Source: CAZRCG01 sp964598565 (GTDB taxonomy: Bacteria; Bdellovibrionota; UBA2394). Taken from it: a stretch of 64,000 nt of DNA. Both the position numbers and the translations under genes were made by a program. The number at the start of each line of letters is the position of its first letter. Within the stretch, counting starts at the first letter, position 1. Below are positions 40,862 through 50,274 of the stretch, one piece after another. Where the stretch lies: positions 372,001 to 436,000 of the forward strand of contig CAZRCG010000001.1 in assembly GCA_964598565.1 (NCBI GenBank), given 5' to 3'. The notes under the pieces were generated by a model that was given only the letters and a program-made list of their open reading frames with translations, had not been told where the DNA came from and searched no databases.

Positions 40862-43063
40862 CTATTTTAGAAAGAGAAGTTCACGATACTTAGGAAGGGG
40901 CCAATGAGTATCCGATACCATACCTTCGGCCTCGTCGCAGAGATCACGAACCTTCGTCATCAACGGTAATACCGTCACGCTCAGCGCCGTTGCCTTTTTA
41001 ACTTCATCATGAATATCTGCGGTTTTCACCAACTCAACTCCAAGCTGCTGTGCCGTCTTTAAGAGGCTCTCATAAATGGCCTTAATGTCTTCAAGGCGAT
41101 TCAAAGACACGCCTTTACCGGCCTCTTTCACTTCTTTGACCATTCGTGCAATGGAGCAGATCTCACTTTCAATCGCAGGAAATACAAACGTATTGGTCAT
41201 TTCTTGAAGCGTGGAGGCTTCCATTTCGATCTGCTTGATATAGCGCTCAAGCATGATATTAACTCGCGACCGAATTTCTTCGACGTCCAAGACCTTTTGA
41301 TCGATCAAAAACTTAGTTTTCGAATCATCGAGTAGCGACTGAAGGGCCTCAGGAGTGGTAACAAGATTGGGAAGCCCACGCTTTTCAGCCTCAAGTCGCC
41401 ATTGGTGAGAATAATTATTACCCTCAAAACGAATGGCCTTGGTTTCTTTAATTGTTTCCTGAATCAATTGAAGTACCGCTTCGTCTCGAACCTTTGTTTG
41501 AGCGAGTTTTTTCTCTAAGCGATCGGCCATATGAGAAAATGCATCGGCTACCGCAGCATTCAAGAACGAGATGGGCACAGCACAGTTGGTCGTCGAGCCC
41601 ACCGCACGAAACTCAAATTTATTTCCCGTAAATGCAAAAGGAGACGTTCGATTTCGGTCGGTATTATCTCGAGCCACCGCAGGCAACTTTGAAACACCGA
41701 GACTTAAAATAGACTCGTCCGACTTCGCGTCAACAGCCGCACCAGATTCGATCTTATCTAAAATTCCAGAGAGAGATTCGCCCAAAAAAGCCGAGATAAT
41801 AGCGGGCGGTGCTTCGTTAGCGCCCAAGCGATGATCGTTACCGGCGGAGGCAATGCCGGCTCGCAAGACGGCCGAGTGCTCGTGCAAACCCTTCAAAATT
41901 GTCGTCAGAACCGCTAAAAAGCGAAGGTTCTGATGAGGGGTCTTTCCTGGCTCTAATAAATTCTCGCCCTTTTGAGTCGAAAGACTCCAGTTGTTGTGCT
42001 TACCGCTACCATTGATACCCGCAAATGGTTTTTCATGAAGCAAGCAAACGAGATCATGCCTTAAAGCTACGCGGCATAAGGTATCCATTAAAAGGGCATT
42101 GTGATCGCAGGCTAAATTGGAGTCTTCAAAAATGGGCGCCACTTCATATTGGCCAGGCGCCACTTCATTGTGACGCGTTTTTACGGGCACGCCCAATTTA
42201 TAGAGCTCTGTTTCGAGCTCTTGCATAAATGCTAGAACGCGGCCCGGGATGGTGCCAAAGTAATGATCTTCAAACTGTTGTCCTCGTGTTGAACCTCGCC
42301 CCAATAAGGTGCGGCCCGTCATCACTAAATCGGGTCTCAACGAAAAAAGGGCTCGATCAATCAAGAAATACTCTTGCTCGGCTCCTAAGGTAGATTGAAC
42401 GGCCGTGACATCCACATCACCTAAGAGTTTCAAAAATCGACAGGCTGAAGCTGAGAGAGCCTCTGACGATCGTATCAACGGTGTTTTCGTATCGAGGGCG
42501 TCCCCATGGTAACTCATAAAAGCCGAAGGAATGCAGAGCGTCTTGCCGTTTAAACTTTCAATGATAAAAAGAGGACTCGTGGGATCCCACGCCGTATAGC
42601 CACGCGCTTCAAAGGTCGAGCGCATACCGCCACTGGGAAACGAACTTGCATCTGGCTCTGATTGAATCAGCGCTGAGCCAGAAAATCTCTCCAGGGCTTG
42701 GGTCTGTCCAGTCTCAGAGGTTCGAGTTTGAATAAACGAATCATGCTTCTCGGCGGTGAGGCCTGTCATCGGCTGAAACCAGTGACAGAAGTGCGTGACT
42801 CCTTGCGACAGGGCCCAGTCTTTTATGACGTTGGCGATTTCGTCTGAAAATTCTTTAGATAGCCGTTGCCCCCGGTTAACCAGAGCCGTCAGAGCCGCAT
42901 AGGCATCTTTCGACAACTTTCCTTTCATCTGATCGAGACCAAACGTTAGGGTCCCGAAATAGTCGCTTACCAACAGCGGCTTTCCATCCGGATCGCTCGG
43001 TCGGACAAATTTACGAGTTTCTCTTGAAATGGCCGTAACCACGGCTTGATGACGCTTTGACAC
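40862..43063 (-). CDS. glnN: Glutamine synthetase type III
   Basis: Makes glutamine from glutamate, ammonia and ATP; 733 residues, the large GSIII class. Hallmarks are VSDYFGTLTFG near the N-terminus, THFCHWFQPMTG, GAEQEYFLID (metal Glu), EVAPGQYEVAPIFE, INGSGKHNNWSLST (active site) and NRTSPFAFTGNKFEFRAVGS. The start is GTG at 43063 with GGAG ~8 nt upstream. GSIII is common in Bacteroidetes, cyanobacteria and some deltaproteobacteria. No GlnB/GlnE gene lies nearby. Confidence 0.95.
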   Translation of the reverse strand: MSKRHQAVVTAISRETRKFVRPSDPDGKPLLVSDYFGTLTFGLDQMKGKLSKDAYAALTALVNRGQRLSKEFSDEIANVIKDWALSQGVTHFCHWFQPMTGLTAEKHDSFIQTRTSETGQTQALERFSGSALIQSEPDASSFPSGGMRSTFEARGYTAWDPTSPLFIIESLNGKTLCIPSAFMSYHGDALDTKTPLIRSSEALSASACRFLKLLGDVDVTAVQSTLGAEQEYFLIDRALFSLRPDLVMTGRTLLGRGSTRGQQFEDHYFGTIPGRVLAFMQELETELYKLGVPVKTRHNEVAPGQYEVAPIFEDSNLACDHNALLMDTLCRVALRHDLVCLLHEKPFAGINGSGKHNNWSLSTQKGENLLEPGKTPHQNLRFLAVLTTILKGLHEHSAVLRAGIASAGNDHRLGANEAPPAIISAFLGESLSGILDKIESGAAVDAKSDESILSLGVSKLPAVARDNTDRNRTSPFAFTGNKFEFRAVGSTTNCAVPISFLNAAVADAFSHMADRLEKKLAQTKVRDEAVLQLIQETIKETKAIRFEGNNYSHQWRLEAEKRGLPNLVTTPEALQSLLDDSKTKFLIDQKVLDVEEIRSRVNIMLERYIKQIEMEASTLQEMTNTFVFPAIESEICSIARMVKEVKEAGKGVSLNRLEDIKAIYESLLKTAQQLGVELVKTADIHDEVKKATALSVTVLPLMTKVRDLCDEAEGMVSDTHWPLPKYRELLFLK

Positions 43064-43237
43064 AGACTCTCCTCTCCGTCTTCAAAAAACTGAACCAATC
43101 TATTGAAAACGATGATAAAAAAATGAACTCGTCAGAAACACTATATCTCTACGAATTCATCCCCATTTCAGATTATACCCTAAAAATGTCAATTCAATTC
43201 ATGGCCTACAATTCTATCCACGGTCTCTAAGTCATGA

Positions 43238-43250
43238 TAAACTCTGTCGT
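43238..43250 (+). promoter_or_regulatory. -10-like box next to HD-GYP gene start
   Basis: TAAACT (43238-43243) ends 7 nt before the GTG at 43251. The spacing suits a leaderless transcript, though no -35 is obvious. Confidence 0.25.
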
Positions 43251-44240
43251 GTGGGGGCTAATGTCGATGAAAATGGGATTCTAAGGGCTGAAGAAGCTGT
43301 AGAAACCTATTTTATGATTTCGCCCTATATGTTTCAGGACCAGGATGAAATCAACCTCGCCATCTACTACCGATTTAATAATAACTATATTTTATTCAGG
43401 CGCGCGGGTGCTCGCTGGAGTACGGTCGACTATCAACGACTGGTCGACCTCGGCATTCAAGAGTTCTATACACAATCATCCGAATCTGAATGGCAGTCTC
43501 TCATTGAGAACCGAATGACTCGAATGCTCACCAATGTGAGCACGCCCTCTACCGAAAAAGCAAAAATCATTTATTCCGTCGCAACATCCGCCACCGATTC
43601 TTTCTTCAAAGATCCGTCCTCACCTGAAGCAGCTCGCAAATCAGTGGCATTTGTTAAGCATAGTGTTGAATACCTGACGTCGTCGAAAGATTCGTTTTGG
43701 GATTTATTTGAATCGGCCAACTCAAGTCTTCAAGAACAAACCCATGGCATTCACTGTGCGGCTTATTCAGTTCGACTGGCTCAGCATATGGGTCTCCACG
43801 CCCCAGACAAGCTGCTCGCGTTAGGAATCGGCGCCGTTCTGCACGATATTGGCAAAACCAAAGTTGATAAGGCCATTCTCGATAAAGCCGGCCCGTTGAC
43901 CGACGAAGAATGGGTTGAGATAAAGAAGCATCCCCAATACGGCATAGAGATCATTCAAAAATTCGGGGGTATCGTTCCCTCGCTCGCTAAAGAAGTAATT
44001 CTAGAGCATCATGAGCGACCTGATGGAAGTGGCTATCCCAAGGGTAAGTCAGGCTCAGAGTTAAGTATTTTCTCTAATATCGTCGCCATCGCCGATGTTT
44101 TTGACTCCATGACGTCCCATCGAGCCTATAAGCGCCAAAGCACCTCGATGGAAACTATGCTTGAGCTTCTTCAAACGCAGATGGGACGACTCGACAAAGC
44201 GCTTCTCGTTGCCTTTATCGAAATGATGCGTAAACGATAG
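43251..44240 (+). CDS. HD-GYP domain protein (c-di-GMP phosphodiesterase-like)
   Basis: 329 residues. The N-terminal ~150 residues are a non-catalytic input domain (MISPYMFQDQDEINLAIYYRF...). The C-terminal HD-GYP domain holds HDIGKTKVD near residues 197-205, ILEHHERPDGSGYPKG near 249-264 (here GSGYP is the 'GYP' motif), and IADVFDSMTSHRAYK. All metal-ligand positions look intact, so c-di-GMP hydrolysis is plausible. The start is GTG at 43251; ATG at 43314 is an alternative. The PilB MshEN region elsewhere in the window could be a downstream target (inference). Confidence 0.85.
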   Translation: MGANVDENGILRAEEAVETYFMISPYMFQDQDEINLAIYYRFNNNYILFRRAGARWSTVDYQRLVDLGIQEFYTQSSESEWQSLIENRMTRMLTNVSTPSTEKAKIIYSVATSATDSFFKDPSSPEAARKSVAFVKHSVEYLTSSKDSFWDLFESANSSLQEQTHGIHCAAYSVRLAQHMGLHAPDKLLALGIGAVLHDIGKTKVDKAILDKAGPLTDEEWVEIKKHPQYGIEIIQKFGGIVPSLAKEVILEHHERPDGSGYPKGKSGSELSIFSNIVAIADVFDSMTSHRAYKRQSTSMETMLELLQTQMGRLDKALLVAFIEMMRKR

Positions 44241-44302
44241 ACGCGTCTGAATTTCTCTAAGCAGGGACTCTTAAATTCAAGAAGGTCATCGCGATCGAAG
44301 AC

Positions 44303-45895
44303 CTATTGCTCCATCAGACCTAACTCGGCCGTCTTCTTAAATTCGATATCGGCATAGCGTTCTGTGGCCTTGGCCAAGGCGTACTCTGACGATACCAGAA
44401 TAGCCCAACGCCCCTCGGCATCTTTCGACAATACAGTATCGTACGAAGACGACAATCCATCAAGAGTAGCGCGCCACCGTGCCTCGGCTTTAGGTTTGGG
44501 CGAAATCCAACGGGCGATACGATAGGCGCAGTTTTCAAAGACAGCTTCGGCCCCATATTCATTCAGCAGTCGAAACTGAATCACCTCAAACTGCAACTGA
44601 CCTACCACCCCCACCACAATATCATTAGAATTTTGCGGAAAAAAAACTTGCGAGGCGCCTTCTTCACAGAGCTGCTGAAGCCCCATGCGAAGCTGCTTAG
44701 ACTTCAATGGATTTTTCAAAAGCACTTTTCGAAACATCTCAGGGGCAAAGTGAGGAATTCCTAGAAAATGAAGCCCTTCTTTCTCACTCAAGGTGTCTCC
44801 AATTTTAAAATCCGACGTATCGTAAAGCCCGACAATATCGCCTGCAATCGCCTCTTCAACGTGAGTACGTTCGCTGGCCATAAACTGAAATGTCGTGCCA
44901 ATACGCATTTTTTTCTTTCGCCGATTGTGATGCACTTCTAAGCCTTTCTCAAAGCGCCCTGAACAGACTCTTAAAAAAGCAATGCGATCACGATGTCGCT
45001 CATCCATATTGGCCTGGATTTTAAACACAAATCCTGAAAAATTCGGGTCATCGGGTTCCACGATACGTTCTTGTGCAATACGAGGCTGTGGCCCAGGGGC
45101 CCACTCACAAAAACGACGCAGTAAAATTTCTATTCCAAAATTATTGATGGCCGATCCAAAAAAAACCGGCGTTTGATTTGCCTGCAAATAGGCTTCGAGA
45201 TTAAAGGCTTCAAAGACTCCTGATACTAAATCGACCTGCCCCGAAAACTCTTCAAAGGTATCGTCATCAACCCAGGTTTTCCATCGATCGTCTGAAAGTC
45301 CCTGCGTTTCGACCTCACGAGGCCGAATCACCGTGGGCTCAAACGGCGAGTAAACCGCTCGCGGCATATCGTAGACGCCTTGAAACAACTTTCCGCTTCT
45401 CAACGGCCAAGTCACGGGCGCTACCTTAATCTGCAACACTTTTTCAATTTCATCACACAAATCTAAAGGCGAGCGGCACTCCCGATCGAATTTGTTAATG
45501 AATGTCATCACCGGCATTTTTCTTTGTCGGCAAATTTCCATTAATTTAAGAGTCTGAGCTTCAATTCCCTTCGCTCCATCAATGACCATCAGTGCTGAGT
45601 CAACGGCGGTCAAAACCCGGTAGGTATCTTCGCTAAAGTCTTTGTGGCCTGGCGTATCGAGCAGATTCAAACGCTTCTCTGCAAAGTCAAACTGCAGCAC
45701 AGAAGACGTCACAGAAATACCCCGCTGTTTTTCAATTTCCATCCAGTCACTGGTGGCATAGCGCGATGCTTTACGCGCCTTTACGGTGCCGGCCACTTGA
45801 ATCGCACCACCAAACAGCAAAAGCTTTTCAGTGAGCGTGGTCTTTCCCGCATCAGGATGGGATACAATACAAAACGTCTTTCTATTATTCGCCAT
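44303..45895 (-). CDS. prfC: Peptide chain release factor 3
   Basis: GTPase that recycles RF1/RF2 after termination; 530 residues. The ATG at 45895 is chosen because AAGGA lies 5-6 nt upstream; an in-frame TTG four codons earlier is less likely. G1 is SHPDAGKTT (residues ~11-19), the G2 region EIEKQRGISVTSS, G3 DTPGHKDF and G4 NKFDRE. SDFKIGDTLSE and the RF3 C-terminal domain (GVVGQLQFEVIQFRLLNEYGAEA, in parts) distinguish it from EF-G. The upstream NAD-binding gene overlaps it by 11 bp. Confidence 0.95.
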   Translation of the reverse strand: MANNRKTFCIVSHPDAGKTTLTEKLLLFGGAIQVAGTVKARKASRYATSDWMEIEKQRGISVTSSVLQFDFAEKRLNLLDTPGHKDFSEDTYRVLTAVDSALMVIDGAKGIEAQTLKLMEICRQRKMPVMTFINKFDRECRSPLDLCDEIEKVLQIKVAPVTWPLRSGKLFQGVYDMPRAVYSPFEPTVIRPREVETQGLSDDRWKTWVDDDTFEEFSGQVDLVSGVFEAFNLEAYLQANQTPVFFGSAINNFGIEILLRRFCEWAPGPQPRIAQERIVEPDDPNFSGFVFKIQANMDERHRDRIAFLRVCSGRFEKGLEVHHNRRKKKMRIGTTFQFMASERTHVEEAIAGDIVGLYDTSDFKIGDTLSEKEGLHFLGIPHFAPEMFRKVLLKNPLKSKQLRMGLQQLCEEGASQVFFPQNSNDIVVGVVGQLQFEVIQFRLLNEYGAEAVFENCAYRIARWISPKPKAEARWRATLDGLSSSYDTVLSKDAEGRWAILVSSEYALAKATERYADIEFKKTAELGLMEQ

Positions 45896-46673
45896 GAAGT
45901 CCTTCAAAAATGGTTGTATAAATTGGCTGCAATCTTGCCTGAGACCAGGTGAAAGAAGAATCTATTTTCTTCGAATCAGGCTTTTCGAGCCCTTCGTCAT
46001 AGGCGTCACATGTTTTGAGCGCCAATCGATTAATAATGGTGCTCCAGCGAAGAGAATGATTATCAGAGGCGATCCATTGAGTCGAGGGTGCGGCCCGTGA
46101 CGCCGCCATCAAGAGCCTTGCCAAGTCTCGTCCATGAATAAGATTGATATAAGAATGTCCAGCCTGAATGAGCCCTCTGGTCACCCATTGTCGTGGGTCT
46201 CTACCAGCTCCGTAAATTCCCGCCGCACGAACCACGATAGCACCTTGCGAGCGCAAAAACTCTTCGCCTTGCACCCGAGGAATCGTCAATCGCAGCGGGT
46301 TGCTCTCACGAACGGTAGCTCCCGCCTCCGTCACCTCATAGGCTGAGGTCGACCCAACTACCACTACCTTACCAAGCACATAATGATAATTGTGCCAAAA
46401 ACGCTTTACGAGTTCGAGGGGCTCGGCAGGAAAAAGCCAAAACGCTCTGTCAAATTGGTAAGCACGCAAGCACTCCCAAGTCGACGTCTCATTTAAGTCA
46501 AAAACCAGGCCGGTCTGCAAATTAAACACTAGCGAGGTCGGCGCATCCAACTCTAGAGAGGTCTGCACCCTACGATTGGTTACAACGAGCTCCTGACTAA
46601 CATCCATCGCTGCCTGAAACTCTTGCTTCAAATAGCGCCCCGTATAGCCGCACCCCAAAATAAGCGTCTTCAC
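45885..46673 (-). CDS. NAD(P)-binding Rossmann-fold protein (epimerase-like, YeeZ type)
   Basis: 262 residues. LILGCGYTGRYLKQEF at residues 4-19 is the dinucleotide-binding glycine motif. VVVGSTSAYEV near 105-115 corresponds to the SDR Ser/Thr strand. VRAAGIYGAGRDP near 150-162 matches the 'AGIYGPGR' segment of extended SDR proteins. The canonical YxxxK is not obvious, so catalysis is uncertain. It overlaps prfC by 11 bp and is likely cotranscribed. Confidence 0.75.
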   Translation of the reverse strand: MKTLILGCGYTGRYLKQEFQAAMDVSQELVVTNRRVQTSLELDAPTSLVFNLQTGLVFDLNETSTWECLRAYQFDRAFWLFPAEPLELVKRFWHNYHYVLGKVVVVGSTSAYEVTEAGATVRESNPLRLTIPRVQGEEFLRSQGAIVVRAAGIYGAGRDPRQWVTRGLIQAGHSYINLIHGRDLARLLMAASRAAPSTQWIASDNHSLRWSTIINRLALKTCDAYDEGLEKPDSKKIDSSFTWSQARLQPIYTTIFEGLHGE

Positions 46674-46792
46674 CGTTTCTTCTTAGTCGAGATGAAGGGT
46701 TTTGAGAATCGTACAAACAAGCGAATCATCGCAGTCATCTCAGCTCTAATAATGATCGACGCTGGTATCGATAGTTTGAGACGCTCTTAATT

Positions 46793-48913
46793 ATGATGCG
46801 ATTTGTGATTTCTAACCCTGATTTGACAAATAATGGTGATGCCAAACGCAGCAAATCGACTCCAGAATTAGGCTCGCGCTACCGCCGACTCTTAGTGGCA
46901 AGCGTCTCCGCTTGGGCCTTATTTCTTTCGCCTGACGTGCAAGCCTGGCAAACCAATGAAAACTCAGGCACGTCTGGGCGACTTCTGTTTTCGCACGAAA
47001 GCGTTTCGCAAGCCGACTCTCAGATTTTTGGCGCACTCGAATTTCGCCTCGCCAAGGGCTGGCATCTCTACTGGAAGAACGCTCGCAGTGTTGGCTTGGC
47101 TCCAAAAGTTCGTCTTGATTCCACCCATAGTAAATTACTGGCCTTCTTGTTTCCATTTCCCGAAACCGTGGTAAGCCCCCAGAAGCCTGATGATTTTTCT
47201 TATGGCTATCTAAGGGCCGTACGTTTTCCTTTTATCGTGGAGCGGAGCGAACAAAGTACCGCGCTTCAAGGCATCGTTCATATTGATTACCTCGTATGCA
47301 ATATTCAGTGTATTCCTGAGTCCTTTGAGTTTCCATTTTTGATTCCAGAAGAGACAGAGTCTCGAAAGACGCCCGCGTTCAAAAGTTTAGAAGAGCAAAT
47401 TCAGTCACTTTCAAGAAGCCTCGCTCCCGATCAATGGAAGCAAGAATGGCTTAGCGATCGATCGCTGCGACTCGATTTTCCGCAGCTCAAGGTGAGTCGC
47501 CTTGCCGTGGCTGGAGCCCCTCCGGTTGAAGGAGCCAATAGAAAAAATTTGAAAGTTCATGTGACGAAAGAGTCCGCTCATCAATGGCTAATTCGTCATG
47601 ATAATGAGCCTCAACGCTTGGAATGGATGATCGAAACAGAGCGCCCATCAAAAAACGAAGCGCCTCTTCTATTCTCAGGGCTATCAGAAATTCCTGCCTC
47701 GTTTACTACGACCAATGCGACAACCCCGAGCTCGATTCCCTCCGCCAACGCAGACACCTCTTCACTTTGGCTCATTTTATTTTTTGCATTTTTAGGAGGC
47801 TTCATTTTGAATCTGATGCCCTGCGTTTTGCCGGTCGTTTTTATGAAAACGACAAGCGTTCTGAAGCTGCGTGAAAAGAAGCGAGATATTAAGAGTTCTC
47901 TGCTCGCAACGATAGCTGGCATTATCACAAGCTTCCTCGTTTTGGCTACCGTGATCACGGCCCTTCGCGCCAGTGGAGAACTCATCGGATGGGGATTTCA
48001 ATTTCAAAGCCCCCTCTTTCTCTTTTTTCTGCTGTCGGTTTTAATCATTTTCGCTTTGAACCTCTGGGGGGTTTTCGATGTAAGCCTGTCGTCATCCTCG
48101 GCGACCTTTCTTTCACGCTTCCAAGGCCCCTTTGCAGAGGGAGTACTCGCCACCTTGCTTGCCACCCCGTGTTCGGCACCCTTTTTAGGAACTGCTCTGA
48201 GTTTCGCTTTGGCACAACCCGCCCCCCAACTTTTTCTCATTTTCTTTGTGATGAGTTTGGGTCTTTCACTACCGTATATTTTCTTGATTTTAGCGCCCTC
48301 AGCCCTCTCGGCCTTGCCTCGTCCTGGCCCTTGGATGGAAGGGCTGAAAAGAATTCTGGCCTATTCTTTAGCGGCCAGTGCGCTCTGGCTCTTTTCTGTT
48401 TTTGCCCAACTGGTTTCTCATGAAGCGATGATGCTCGCGCTCATGGCGTTATCTTTAATGGCACTTCTCTTGAAAGAGCTGCCTCTGCGATGGGCACTTG
48501 TTCTCAGCGCCATCGTTCTCGTTTTTGCGAGCTTGGAAATTCGTCACCTTCAGAGTACCGACCCTCAAAATTCGAGTAGCTCCGAAGTTTCCACGACGGT
48601 TGCCGACTTAGAATCTCGTCTGACCAAGGGCGATCGCTTGTTTGTTGTTGTAACCGCAGATTGGTGTCTTACCTGCAAAGTAAATGAAGAAGCTGTGATT
48701 CATACAGAGTGGTTCAGCAAAGAACTCGAGCAACGAGACATTCAACTCTATATACTAGATTGGACTCGCCCCAATTCTGAGATCACCGTTTTTCTTAAAG
48801 AGCATAATCGCATTGCCATTCCGTTCTCTGCCCTGATGAGCGCCGAAAAAACCGAACTGCTACCCGAGCTCCTCACTAAGAACGCCGTCATGCGCGCGCT
48901 TGAACGATTTTGA
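46793..48913 (+). CDS. DsbD/ScsB-like thiol:disulfide interchange protein
   Basis: 706 residues carrying reducing power from cytoplasm to periplasm. A signal region at ~30-53 (RRLLVASVSAWALFLSPDVQA) is followed by a DsbD-N-like periplasmic domain (LAKGWHLYWKNARSVGLAPKV; CNIQCIPE has a Cys pair). The CcdA-type membrane domain (~325-600) has LMPCVLPVVFMK and ATPCSAPFLGTAL with the two redox cysteines and about eight helices. A C-terminal thioredoxin domain has WCLTCK (Cys625, Cys628). ATG at 46793 or 46796. The gene is monocistronic, followed by the convergent pilA terminator. Confidence 0.88.
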   Translation: MMRFVISNPDLTNNGDAKRSKSTPELGSRYRRLLVASVSAWALFLSPDVQAWQTNENSGTSGRLLFSHESVSQADSQIFGALEFRLAKGWHLYWKNARSVGLAPKVRLDSTHSKLLAFLFPFPETVVSPQKPDDFSYGYLRAVRFPFIVERSEQSTALQGIVHIDYLVCNIQCIPESFEFPFLIPEETESRKTPAFKSLEEQIQSLSRSLAPDQWKQEWLSDRSLRLDFPQLKVSRLAVAGAPPVEGANRKNLKVHVTKESAHQWLIRHDNEPQRLEWMIETERPSKNEAPLLFSGLSEIPASFTTTNATTPSSIPSANADTSSLWLILFFAFLGGFILNLMPCVLPVVFMKTTSVLKLREKKRDIKSSLLATIAGIITSFLVLATVITALRASGELIGWGFQFQSPLFLFFLLSVLIIFALNLWGVFDVSLSSSSATFLSRFQGPFAEGVLATLLATPCSAPFLGTALSFALAQPAPQLFLIFFVMSLGLSLPYIFLILAPSALSALPRPGPWMEGLKRILAYSLAASALWLFSVFAQLVSHEAMMLALMALSLMALLLKELPLRWALVLSAIVLVFASLEIRHLQSTDPQNSSSSEVSTTVADLESRLTKGDRLFVVVTADWCLTCKVNEEAVIHTEWFSKELEQRDIQLYILDWTRPNSEITVFLKEHNRIAIPFSALMSAEKTELLPELLTKNAVMRALERF

Positions 48914-48926
48914 GCCCATTGCACAC

Positions 48927-48957
48927 AAAAAAAAGACCCCGTATTTCTACGGGGTCT
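48927..48957 (-). terminator. Intrinsic terminator of pilA
   Basis: On the minus strand AGACCCCGTA (48957-48948) pairs perfectly with TACGGGGTCT (48943-48934) around a 4-nt loop, followed directly by a T8 tract (48934-48927). Textbook rho-independent form. The stem also lies just after the dsbD-like stop. Confidence 0.9.
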
Positions 48958-48992
48958 AAGTAAACGATTAAGCCTGTAGGCCTAAGCTGAAC

Positions 48993-49628
48993 TTATTCAA
49001 GTTCAAATACAGACACGATCGGGGCTAAGAAAGGCGCACCTTGATTAGCAGCCGTTCCGACCGAAAACGTTCTACGATAAACAGCCATATTGCCGGCACC
49101 AGCCGCATCGCCATCTTGGTTACCCAAGGCATACATATCGGCAATGGCTTGGTTCGCAGCACCCGGAACCGTTGCTGCAGGAGCATCGGTTGGAAGAAGG
49201 CAACGGCTGGCAGCCGCAGTCATCGCGACGAAGTCCGCGATCACACCAGTAGGGGCAGCGTTAACGTTCCCCGCGCCGTAGGAGTACAATACAGGCGATG
49301 CTGAGCTAAAACCAATGAAGTTTGCGTTACCGGCCGCATCGGGAACCCAGGCTCTTTTTTGTTGGCCAGGAGCAGCATCAGGAACCAAGGCGATAGACAA
49401 CACGCATTTGTTTAACTCAGCGCCGGTAGCCGCGTTGTATCGAGGTTTGTTGTAGAAAGATATTTGAGCCTCTCCAAGAGTTTTCAACAATACCGATGTT
49501 TCAGAAGCCTTCGAACGAGCCATATAGCTTACGAAAGCTGGAATCGCGACGGCGGCCAAAATACCTAAAATGGCTACCACGATCATCAGCTCGATCAGTG
49601 TAAATCCTTTGTTATTTGTTAATTTCAT
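48993..49628 (-). CDS. pilA: Type IV pilin (major pilin candidate)
   Basis: 211 residues. Class-III signal: leader MKLTNNKG, cleavage before FTLIELMIVVAILGILAAVAIPAF, with the conserved Glu at +5. The ATG at 49628 has GGGAGG ~5 nt upstream; an in-frame TTG four codons earlier is rejected. The C-terminal globular part is Ala/Gly-rich with Cys residues (KCVLS, SRCLLP) that could form the D-region disulfide. A sigma-54-type promoter upstream and a strong terminator downstream mark a highly expressed single-gene transcript, probably under PilR control. Confidence 0.92.
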   Translation of the reverse strand: MKLTNNKGFTLIELMIVVAILGILAAVAIPAFVSYMARSKASETSVLLKTLGEAQISFYNKPRYNAATGAELNKCVLSIALVPDAAPGQQKRAWVPDAAGNANFIGFSSASPVLYSYGAGNVNAAPTGVIADFVAMTAAASRCLLPTDAPAATVPGAANQAIADMYALGNQDGDAAGAGNMAVYRRTFSVGTAANQGAPFLAPIVSVFELE

Positions 49629-49690
49629 TTTTCCTCCCAAAAAAAGTGTTCCGCGTTTTTTGTTTCGCCCTCAAGAGTCGAACCTTGAGT

Positions 49691-49708
49691 AAGCACAAAC
49701 GATGCCAA
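49691..49708 (-). promoter_or_regulatory. Sigma-54 (-24/-12) promoter of pilA
   Basis: On the minus strand TTGGCATCGTTTGTGCTT has GG and GC exactly 12 bp apart (TGGCA-N8-TGC), the required -24/-12 spacing. It gives a leader of roughly 50 nt before the pilA ATG. PilS/PilR, encoded 5 kb away, is the expected activator. Confidence 0.6.
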
Positions 49709-49897
49709 CTTAAAGCTCTCAGCTAAACGACGATTCCTTATAGGTATTTTACTGCTTTCAATAAGAGGTACAAACTATTCGTTACCCATTTTTGTCATGA
49801 CGCACACAAATATGTTCGACGCTGACAAAATTTGTCGCTCTCAAAAGCCACGATAACGCGCCGCTTCAGAATTTGCTTTTTCGGGCTACAACCTTAT

Positions 49898-50263
49898 CTA
49901 ACGCCCGAAATCGTCTTGATAACGCACGATATCATCTTCGCCAAAATAGGTACCTGTTTGAACTTCTACAAAACTCATAATCGATGCCCCCCTATTTTCA
50001 ATACGATGCTTTGCGCCAAGGGGAATCTCGATATGATCGCCTGCCCTCAAGAGAATTTCTTGGTCATTAAGAACAACTCGGGCCTCTCCCTTGACGATGG
50101 TCCACGACTCTTTTCGCTTCGAGTGCGACTGATAACTAAGACGCTTACCCACATCCACTTCGATCACTTTTACTTTAGTGTAAGCCGTATCCCACAAATT
50201 TTTAAATCGACCCCAAGGACGATGCTCTGTCCACTCCACAACTTCTACTTCACGCTTATTCAT
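49898..50263 (-). CDS. Mannose-6-phosphate isomerase-like cupin
   Basis: 121 residues equal to the C-terminal isomerase half of bifunctional AlgA/ManC proteins. RPWGRF at ~15-20, KRLSYQSHSKRKESWTIVKGEARV with the metal-binding His/Glu set, and the C-terminal GEDDIVRYQDDFGR are all family signatures. It interconverts mannose-6-P and fructose-6-P for GDP-mannose supply. It follows the guanylyltransferase gene after 11 nt, so the usual fused enzyme is split here. Confidence 0.85.
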   Translation of the reverse strand: MNKREVEVVEWTEHRPWGRFKNLWDTAYTKVKVIEVDVGKRLSYQSHSKRKESWTIVKGEARVVLNDQEILLRAGDHIEIPLGAKHRIENRGASIMSFVEVQTGTYFGEDDIVRYQDDFGR

Positions 50264-50274
50264 GCCATGCCCTC

